Shown here: piece by piece, positions 38,880 through 45,276 of the stretch
Layout: each line of letters starts with the position of its first letter
Position numbering within the stretch: position 1 is the first letter of the stretch
Assembly (NCBI GenBank): GCA_021827485.1
Contig: JAKAVM010000106.1
Coordinates: 1-45,276 of the forward strand
Source: Actinomycetes bacterium
GTDB lineage: Bacteria; Actinomycetota; Acidimicrobiia; Acidimicrobiales; JAKAVM01
DNA: 45,276 nt
Reading direction: 5' to 3'
Made by a program: the position numbers and the translations under genes
Notes under the pieces: model-generated
What the model was told of the DNA's origin: nothing
What the model saw: the letters and a program-made list of their open reading frames with translations, nothing else
Database searches by the model: none

Positions 38880-39423
38880 CTTGTATGGCAGACTTCAGAC
38901 TAGGCTTTTTCTAGTTGGGACTATTGGGGTTATCTGGACGGCAATTGTCACACCAATACTGCCTAGCCCGCCGATGACGGGATACGGTGGTATAGGCATG
39001 GCGCAAATGATCATGACTAAAGATTCGTTTGTGATTCTTCCCTACAGTCGCCTTGGACTTGATTATCAGATCACCTTTGAGACTATTGGGTTGGTTGCTG
39101 TGCTGGGTCTATTTTGGGAGTTGATTTATCACTTTTTGCAGCAATTTCGTTGGGATAAAGACTGGCCACCTATGTTTACTCTTCTTGCCGCAATACCGGA
39201 AGGGCTACTATTGTGGCTGGTAATCAACCTGATTGGGGTTGAACACGGGAGCTTGGCCTTAGATTCTTCGGGCTTTGCAATGTTTGCTATTCACTTCGCC
39301 AGTACATGGGTTCTGATGTGGCTATTTATGGTTGGGCCACTTCATGCCATTAGCCTCCACTGGCGATTTGAGGGCGGCGAATTCTATGAGCGCAAGCATT
39401 CTGGTAGTACTAGCGCACTTTGA
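38869..39423 (+). CDS. Integral membrane protein of unknown function
   Basis: Several hydrophobic segments ('LFLVGTIGVIWTAIVTPIL', 'TIGLVAVLGLFWELIYHFL', 'WVLMWLFMVGPLHAI'). ATG 38869 preferred over TTG 38839 inside the duplication. Confidence 0.7.
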   Translation: MTFTLYGRLQTRLFLVGTIGVIWTAIVTPILPSPPMTGYGGIGMAQMIMTKDSFVILPYSRLGLDYQITFETIGLVAVLGLFWELIYHFLQQFRWDKDWPPMFTLLAAIPEGLLLWLVINLIGVEHGSLALDSSGFAMFAIHFASTWVLMWLFMVGPLHAISLHWRFEGGEFYERKHSGSTSAL

Positions 39424-39481
39424 GGGCGGCGAATTCTATGAGCGCAAGGCAGCTGGCAATGCACTTTGAGGGCGGCGAACA
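39367..39481 (+). repeat. Direct repeats over the 3' end of the membrane-protein gene
   Basis: tttgagggcggcgaattctatgagcgcaag at 39367 and 39419, partial tttgagggcggcgaa at 39465 (spacings 52 and 46). Confidence 0.93.
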
Positions 39482-39618
39482 GGGACTTTTGACCCTTGTT
39501 ATAGCGAACTTTCTTCCCTAACATCCGAAATAGAGCTTGGTACAGAGAGACACTTTTTGTACCGTAGTAGCTTCTAAGACTGAATATTTCTCTATCTCGG
39601 AAAGGCGACGTTTTCTAC

Positions 39619-41277
39619 TTGGAACAGAAAAGCAAAACGCTTGAATTCCCCAAGTACCAGGTTGGAGGAAAAACCCCGGGAAGTTATGACGCAATAGTCA
39701 TTGGGGCTGGTCACAATGGGCTTTGCCTAGCTGCTTACCTACGCCGGGCCGGACTTTCAACGCTAGTCATAGAAAGGCGTCACGAAGAGGGGGGCGGGGT
39801 CAATACCGAGGAACCGGTTCGACCTGGATTCCGCCATAATATGCATGCCCAGTACATGGAATTTTTTGATGTGATGCCCATGATAGCTGATTTTGGTCTT
39901 GAAGATCTTGGGCTCAGGACGGTTATGCCAGATGCTCAAGCCGGGATTGTTTTTAGTGATAATCGTCCTCCGATTGTTTTACACACACCTGATTTGATCG
40001 AAAAGACTTGGGCAAGCATTGCGCGTTATTCCAAGAGTGACGCAGACCTTTATGTTGAGCTAAAGACGAGAGCAAAAGCGATGGAACCAGTAATAGCTGC
40101 TGGAGTTTATAGCCCTCCTTCCCCTGAAATGATCGAAGGTCAAGGTAGTGTTCTTGAAGCAGTATTCGGCGATCTTGGTATTTCGGCAAATTTCATGCAA
40201 AAAAGTCCTCGCGTTGTCATTGATGAGCTTTTTGAAACGCCGGAGCTTAGAGCGTTGCTGTATAGAGTTTCAGTGGAATGGGGAGCTCCTGTAGATGAAT
40301 CCGGATTGGGGGCCATGTTTCTTAGCTTTGTAATGTGGACGATTGGAAATTGGAAATTATGTCTTGGAGGGACACATTCATTAGCCAAGGCAATGACCCA
40401 GGCGTGTTACAGAGAAGGCGTTGACTTGGTTGAGAACGCTTGCGTCGAGAGTATTGTAGTTGAAAATGGAAGAGCGGTAGGTGTAGTCCTTACTGGCGGC
40501 CAGGTTGTTAGGGCCGAGCAAGTGATTGCCTCGAATGCTGACCTTCGCCAGACGTTACTTGGAATGGTGGGTCCGGAAAACCTAAGTGATCGATGGATAA
40601 GAAGAGCAAAAGCATTTCGCTACGGTCCTAGCCACGTACTTGGTACTCTTGCATTTTGTCTCCATGAGGCTCCTGCCTATAAGGCATCACGTTGGGACAG
40701 CGATATAGATAGATGCTTTTACACAGTGGTTGGTTTTGATGGTCCCGATGATGTACTCAGATATATTAGAGATGCATACTCTGGAACCCTGCCGAAGCCA
40801 GCTGCAGGTACTTGGGTAAATAGCTTATGGGATCCTTCACAAGCACCGGCGGGGGCGCACTCAGCTGGTGGATGGTACTTTTTCCCGACAGCCAGTTCGC
40901 TGAGTAGCCAAGAGTGGGCAGATGTGCGCTCTAATTTCAACGACAGATTTCTGATCGAGTGGCACAAGGTGGCCCCAAATATGACAAGCGACAATGTGAT
41001 CGCCCATAAGTTGTATACCCCTGATCAGATGGAGCATAAGAACCTAATGAGGGAAGGTGACTTCTCTAATGGTGAATTTTCATTGGATCAGTTAGGTTCG
41101 AATCGTCCATTCCCGGAAGCGTCTAACTATCGTACAGAAATAGAAGGACTGTATCTGTGTGGACCATCAGCAGCACCCGGAGGAGGAGTTCATTCGGCGT
41201 GTGGATACAATGCATTCAAGGCCATAGCGGAAGATCTCCGCTTGGAGTCCCCAATCAATAAATTACGAGGTTATTGA
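39619..41277 (+). CDS. Phytoene desaturase-like (CrtI/COG1233) FAD-dependent oxidoreductase, copy 1
   Basis: 'YDAIVIGAGHNGLCLAAYLRRAGLSTLVIERRHEEGGGVNTEE', C-terminal 'GLYLCGPSAAPGGGVHSACGYNA'. Confidence 0.9.
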   Translation: MEQKSKTLEFPKYQVGGKTPGSYDAIVIGAGHNGLCLAAYLRRAGLSTLVIERRHEEGGGVNTEEPVRPGFRHNMHAQYMEFFDVMPMIADFGLEDLGLRTVMPDAQAGIVFSDNRPPIVLHTPDLIEKTWASIARYSKSDADLYVELKTRAKAMEPVIAAGVYSPPSPEMIEGQGSVLEAVFGDLGISANFMQKSPRVVIDELFETPELRALLYRVSVEWGAPVDESGLGAMFLSFVMWTIGNWKLCLGGTHSLAKAMTQACYREGVDLVENACVESIVVENGRAVGVVLTGGQVVRAEQVIASNADLRQTLLGMVGPENLSDRWIRRAKAFRYGPSHVLGTLAFCLHEAPAYKASRWDSDIDRCFYTVVGFDGPDDVLRYIRDAYSGTLPKPAAGTWVNSLWDPSQAPAGAHSAGGWYFFPTASSLSSQEWADVRSNFNDRFLIEWHKVAPNMTSDNVIAHKLYTPDQMEHKNLMREGDFSNGEFSLDQLGSNRPFPEASNYRTEIEGLYLCGPSAAPGGGVHSACGYNAFKAIAEDLRLESPINKLRGY

Positions 41278-41293
41278 GTGAGAGGTCGATATT

Positions 41294-41821
41294 TTGCCTG
41301 ATATTTATACTCCTTCTTGGTATGAAGAAGTGAAAGAAGCGATGAATGAAAGCGCCAGTAGGCTGACGGGTGTTCCAGATGGATCGTTTGTGGTCGCAAT
41401 CGAAATCGGCGGGGACGGGATGTCACCTTATGTAGATATAAGTGGTTTACGTCGATTCCTAATCAAGATTGATCAAGGAAAATGCCAGTGGTATAGGGAA
41501 ATTGCCAATAAAGAAGAGGAGACTGAGTTGTCTAACGGTGGGGTCAACTTCCGTTTTGCCGGTCCGGCAACCGCCTTTGATGAGATCGCAGCAGGGTTGC
41601 TCGATCCAATTGATGCAGCACTGAAGGGTCTAGTAAAGGTCCGTGGTGACATGCGATTCTTGATGCGCCACTCTGAGCACGTCAAAGCATTACTTGATGC
41701 TTATTCAAGAAATGTCGTTACCCTTTGGCCGCAAGGAATGCCACCTTATGGCGTTGCAATCCAGCCGCAAGGACAAGAGGCGAGTTCTAATATATCTACT
41801 AGCGAGATTACAAATGCGTAA
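41294..41821 (+). CDS. SCP2-like sterol/lipid-binding domain protein, copy 1
   Basis: 'GVNFRFAGPATAFDEIAAGLLDPIDAALKGLVKVRGDMRFLMRHSEHVKALLDAY' resembles SCP2 C-terminal region. Confidence 0.65.
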   Translation: MPDIYTPSWYEEVKEAMNESASRLTGVPDGSFVVAIEIGGDGMSPYVDISGLRRFLIKIDQGKCQWYREIANKEEETELSNGGVNFRFAGPATAFDEIAAGLLDPIDAALKGLVKVRGDMRFLMRHSEHVKALLDAYSRNVVTLWPQGMPPYGVAIQPQGQEASSNISTSEITNA

Positions 41822-43412
41822 TACGTACGACGCCATCATAATTGGTGCTGGCCATAACGGTTTGACATTGGGTTCCTATCTGGCCAGGAGTGGATTAGAT
41901 GTCGTTGTGCTTGAGCGTCGTCATGAAGAAGGTGGCGGGCTGGCAACTGAGGAATTAACGCTTCCTGGTTTCTTGCATAATGTTCATGCGAATTACCACA
42001 CCTTTGTGGATATGGCCCCTCCAGTGAAAGACTTGGAGGTGCGATCGCATGGAGTAACTTACGTTCGGCCAGAGGTACAGATGGCTTCTGTCTATGATGA
42101 TGGAACTGCGTTGGTAATTCATACAGATCTTGACAAGACATGTGAGTCGATAGCACGGTTTTCTGAAGAGGATGCTCAAACCTTCAGAAGGCTGTATTTG
42201 GAAGCGCATGGATATGTTGATCTCTTGCTAGGAACTCTTATGTATCAACCGCCAATGTCGGTCAAGGAACTTACTAAAGCCCTAGCTTCTTTTGGGATAG
42301 AAGACAGGTCTGAGTTCTTGGGCGTAAAGCTTCGCAGGGAAAGCATCAATTGGTTTCTTGATAAACACTTTACGAACTCAAAAGTAAAAGCCCATCTCGC
42401 TTTTCACGCTGCTGTATGTGGTTATGTCAATGATTTGCCTGGATTGGCAATAGGTTTTCCGCTATTAGTAGGAAAGATTGATAATTGGCACCTTTGTGTT
42501 GGTGGGTCACACAGACTGGCACACGGTCTGTGGAGAGATCTAGCGCGCAATGGAGGCGTGATGATCTCAGATGCAGATGTTGTACGTATTGTTGTAGATA
42601 AAGGTAGGGCAGTTGGGGTTAGATTGAGCGATGGAACCGAGCTGTCGGCGCGTAAGTTAGTCGCATCGACAGTTGACATCGAGCAGACATTTTTGGAGAT
42701 GGTCGATGAAGATTCGATTCCTAGTGAACTTCGCAATAAGATTGGATCTGGTTTAGCTCACCAGAAGTGGTCTCTGTTTTCAGTACATTTAGCGCTTAGT
42801 GAACTTCCTCACTATGAAGCTTCAAGTTTTGATCCAGATGTAGATCGAGCTTGGGTTGTTAACCTCGGATACGGTTCAACCGGCGAACTAGACTCTGACT
42901 GGGAGGTAATAAGGAAGGGGTTACTACCGAAGTTTCCGCGGCCCAACGCAGCAGTCAATTCTCTTTACGATCCCACCGACGCACCTGAGGGGTGCTTTAC
43001 GGGTTTGCTCCGGCAGTTTGCACCATACTCGATCCATGGCGAGGGGCCTGCTGGCTGGGATGGGCTGAGTAATTGGTACGCAAAACAGTGCTTGAATACA
43101 TGGGAGCGTTTTGCCCCAAATATTAATGACAATTCAATCTTAGATTGGGCTCCTTACTCTCCGGCTGATATTCCACGCAAGATCAAGAACATGGTTGACG
43201 GTGATTGGATGATGGGTGAAGTATCTTTGAGCAACATGTTAGATCAAAGACCGTTGCCAGAGCTAGGGCAATATCGAACTCCGATTGAAGGACTTTATTT
43301 GGCAGGCTCAACTCAACATCCACACGGATTCATTACTTTTGGTCCAGCATATAACGCCCTTCAGGTAATCGCTGACGACCTGGAATTAGATAAATGGTGG
43401 AACGAGATTTAG
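41814..43412 (+). CDS. Phytoene desaturase-like (CrtI/COG1233) FAD-dependent oxidoreductase, copy 2
   Basis: ATG 41814 overlaps upstream stop; 'YDAIIIGAGHNGLTLGSYLARSGLDVVVLERRHEEGGGLATEE', 'GLYLAGSTQHPHGFITFGPAYNA'. Confidence 0.9.
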   Translation: MRNTYDAIIIGAGHNGLTLGSYLARSGLDVVVLERRHEEGGGLATEELTLPGFLHNVHANYHTFVDMAPPVKDLEVRSHGVTYVRPEVQMASVYDDGTALVIHTDLDKTCESIARFSEEDAQTFRRLYLEAHGYVDLLLGTLMYQPPMSVKELTKALASFGIEDRSEFLGVKLRRESINWFLDKHFTNSKVKAHLAFHAAVCGYVNDLPGLAIGFPLLVGKIDNWHLCVGGSHRLAHGLWRDLARNGGVMISDADVVRIVVDKGRAVGVRLSDGTELSARKLVASTVDIEQTFLEMVDEDSIPSELRNKIGSGLAHQKWSLFSVHLALSELPHYEASSFDPDVDRAWVVNLGYGSTGELDSDWEVIRKGLLPKFPRPNAAVNSLYDPTDAPEGCFTGLLRQFAPYSIHGEGPAGWDGLSNWYAKQCLNTWERFAPNINDNSILDWAPYSPADIPRKIKNMVDGDWMMGEVSLSNMLDQRPLPELGQYRTPIEGLYLAGSTQHPHGFITFGPAYNALQVIADDLELDKWWNEI

Positions 43413-43552
43413 GCGCCGAGCGGACTCAAGACCGATACCGCTCATTAGATGCTGAGCGGACTCAAGACCGATACCGCTCTTTAGGCGCCGAGCGGAAAAG
43501 AGACCGTCAATCCTTTTTTGTAGTTGCCAGGTTGAACTCATGCCGCAAGTAG
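43397..43552 (+). CDS. Candidate 51-aa mini-ORF with 12-aa repeats (GTG start)
   Basis: (V/M)ERDL-GAERTQDRYRSL-DAERTQDRYRSL-GAERKRDRQSFFVVARLNSCRK; overlaps both flanking genes in another frame. Confidence 0.2.
   Translation: MERDLGAERTQDRYRSLDAERTQDRYRSLGAERKRDRQSFFVVARLNSCRK
43409..43496 (+). repeat. 36-bp tandem repeat (~2.4 copies) over the stop codon of CrtI-like copy 2
   Basis: ttaggcgccgagcggactcaagaccgataccgctca units at 43409, 43445 and partial 43481; each full unit has GAGCGG-N14-CCGCTC. Confidence 0.95.
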
Positions 43553-44019
43553 TTGTAGTAGGCGATGGAGAGGCGCAAGGCATGGCAGAGATGGTTAGAG
43601 GTCTGATCGGGGCCAACCTTGAAGATTCGCCAATGAGAGCAAGACTAACGAGTATGGTTCATGGGAGCGTTGTACTCGAAGCAGCCGATCGAGGACTATC
43701 TGTCACTCTTAGCTTCATGGGCAACGTCATAGAAGTTCGTCCGTTCGCTTTGAGCGGAGTATCGTGCTTACAGGGGCCATGGTTGGAGATGACTAAAGTA
43801 TGTAGCGGTAGGGAGTCTCCCCTAAGGGCCATAGCTAATCGCGATCTAAAAGCAATTTTGCTAAGACCTTATCTTGTCATGTTTGTAGCGGCCTTCGCTA
43901 TGAAAGTACCACGCTCGACCTATCGCGAAGGTTCAGTCAAGCAGTCCATTTGTCGAATGTTATCGAAGTTTTGTAAGAAAATCGTGAGCTTATATCCAAT
44001 TCGCCACAGAAAGGAATAA
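43540..44019 (+). CDS. SCP2-like sterol/lipid-binding domain protein, copy 2
   Basis: 159 aa; 'MVHGSVVLEAADRGLSVTLSFMGNVIEVRPF' and position after CrtI-like copy 2 parallel copy 1; family assignment tentative. Confidence 0.45.
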   Translation: MPQVVVVGDGEAQGMAEMVRGLIGANLEDSPMRARLTSMVHGSVVLEAADRGLSVTLSFMGNVIEVRPFALSGVSCLQGPWLEMTKVCSGRESPLRAIANRDLKAILLRPYLVMFVAAFAMKVPRSTYREGSVKQSICRMLSKFCKKIVSLYPIRHRKE

Positions 44020-44022
44020 TAG

Positions 44023-44112
44023 ATGAATCCACTGATCAAGAACCCAAGAGGAGTGACCAAGGGTCCAAGAGGAGAAACCAAGAACCCAAGACGAGTTGAG
44101 GAAAATCAATGA
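44023..44112 (+). CDS. Candidate 29-aa coupled mini-ORF with 7-aa repeats
   Basis: MNPLI-KNPRGVT-KGPRGET-KNPRRVE-ENQ; starts 3 bp after the upstream TAA and ends ATGA-overlapped with the MCP start. Confidence 0.35.
   Translation: MNPLIKNPRGVTKGPRGETKNPRRVEENQ
44038..44100 (+). repeat. 21-bp tandem repeat x3 upstream of the chemoreceptor gene
   Basis: aagaacccaagaggagtgacc / aagggtccaagaggagaaacc / aagaacccaagacgagttgag. Confidence 0.92.
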
Positions 44113-45276
44113 GTATATGGAAACGACTCATGGCGACTTTGGGTCTAGGATTGCTTGCCGGTATTGTACTAGCTGCGGGAGGAATAACTGGTCTTGCTAA
44201 GATTGAAGGAAACGCTACAAGAGGTTTTGTAGATGCGCAAGCGATCGACTACTTAGGGAAGCTTCACGATGCACTAGGTGATGCAAGGGTAGAAGCTCTT
44301 AGCTATATCATTGCCCCTAATTCCGCTAGGGCAGCTATTATGAACGGGAATTCACCATTAGTACCGGCAAATATAGTCAGCACAGACGCTGAGATTTCCC
44401 ATGATGCATCAATGTTCTTGTCGCTGACTTCCTCGCTCAAAGGAGGAGCTGCACTTCGAAATCAAGTACTGCAAAATGGAAAGTTGCTAAATCAAGGAAT
44501 GCAGGCATTGGGAAATTGGCGCAACGTGCGCAATAATCTAGTCTTTACTGCGGCCAACAATGGAAATACTCAGCAAGCAACAACTGCCGCACTTGGACCT
44601 CTCATGAGTGCTTATGACGCATACTCTACACCTTTTGATACTTTGGTTAGCAATGAGTCAGGTCTCTTGAAGAGTGAACTTGCTTCAGCCAGAAATACCT
44701 ACACCGAAATGAAAGATGCTCTCCTGGCCATAATTATTGCGTCGTGTATAGTTGTTCCAATTTTTATAGTTGTGCTTACACGCTCTTTGACAAAGCCCCT
44801 TGCCAAATCGGCTTCGATCCTGGAAGAAGTGTCGAATGGGGATCTTCGATCTCGGATAGACCATATTGCAAGTGATGAGATTGGTAGAATGGCCCAGTCA
44901 TTGAATAAAGCACTGGACAAAATTGCACAAGTAATTGCTTATATTAATCAACACGCCGACACACTTAGCAGTGCTTCTGTAGAGCTATCAGCGGTTGCAA
45001 AACAGATGCAGAATAATGCCTCGGTGACATCAAAAAGAGCCCAGTCAGCGTCAGTCGGGGCGGTTGAAATTACTTCTAGTACATCAAACGTTGCTTCGAA
45101 CACCGGGCAGCTACTCATATCTGTCAAGGATATTGGGCGTAATGCCTCCGAGGCAGCTATATTTGCGACGTCAGCAACTAGCAAAGTTGAAGCTGCTAAC
45201 ACTATCGTGAAGCAACTTGATGGCTCAATTGAAACCATTGGTACGATTGTCAGTCTTATATCCAAAATTGCGGGGC
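44109..45276 (+). CDS. Methyl-accepting chemotaxis protein, truncated at right edge
   Basis: Not in the ORF track because no stop lies within the window. Translation MSIWKRLMATLGLGLLAGIVLAAGGITGLAKIEGN..., TM 'LLAIIIASCIVVPIFIVVL', HAMP 'TRSLTKPLAKSASILEEVSNGDLRSRIDHIASDEIGRMAQSLNKAL', start of signalling domain. Confidence 0.9.
   Translation, partial: MSIWKRLMATLGLGLLAGIVLAAGGITGLAKIEGNATRGFVDAQAIDYLGKLHDALGDARVEALSYIIAPNSARAAIMNGNSPLVPANIVSTDAEISHDASMFLSLTSSLKGGAALRNQVLQNGKLLNQGMQALGNWRNVRNNLVFTAANNGNTQQATTAALGPLMSAYDAYSTPFDTLVSNESGLLKSELASARNTYTEMKDALLAIIIASCIVVPIFIVVLTRSLTKPLAKSASILEEVSNGDLRSRIDHIASDEIGRMAQSLNKALDKIAQVIAYINQHADTLSSASVELSAVAKQMQNNASVTSKRAQSASVGAVEITSSTSNVASNTGQLLISVKDIGRNASEAAIFATSATSKVEAANTIVKQLDGSIETIGTIVSLISKIAG

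Noticed and set aside
43409-43496. Mini-CRISPR
   Set aside because: Period of 36 bp with no spacers and fewer than three copies.
43386-43616. 76-aa minus-strand ORF with 'SARRLKSGIGLES' repeats
   Set aside because: Antisense to the 36-bp repeat and to two convincing sense genes.

Overview
45.3-kb window of chromosomal DNA from a bacterium. Codon and protein style suggest an actinobacterium, possibly an acidophilic Acidimicrobiia, because of the '[22 protein letters not shown]' repeats, a sulfocyanin and DUF4349/sigma genes; this assignment is inference. Left to right: a truncated molybdopterin oxidoreductase; a GC-rich two-gene cassette (DUF5674-like plus a small partner) bracketed on both sides by in-phase 35-bp tandem repeats; a TolB-like lipoprotein; SDR and alpha/beta-hydrolase; tRNA-Pro(UGG); an AddB/AddA-type helicase-nuclease pair; sulfocyanin; a glycosyltransferase; two lipoproteins; ClpB; a kelch/NHL-like lipoprotein; a methyltransferase; MscS; an XRE/nucleotidyltransferase pair (toxin-antitoxin-like); MarR with a divergent ABC exporter; a Ser/Thr-rich repeat protein; a sigma factor/DUF4349 pair; a triplicated LamG surface protein; an NHL/IPT surface protein with perfect 126-bp repeats; and an FAD-oxidoreductase/membrane protein/CrtI-like/SCP2/CrtI-like/SCP2 operon running into a truncated chemoreceptor. 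The strongest unexplained signals are (1) the two-gene cassette embedded in a 35-bp repeat array whose units overlap the stop codons of the neighbouring genes, and (2) tandem duplications placed on gene junctions in the 37-45 kb operon, several of which create mini-ORFs that couple stop to start codons. No computation was run; domain calls come from motif recognition.
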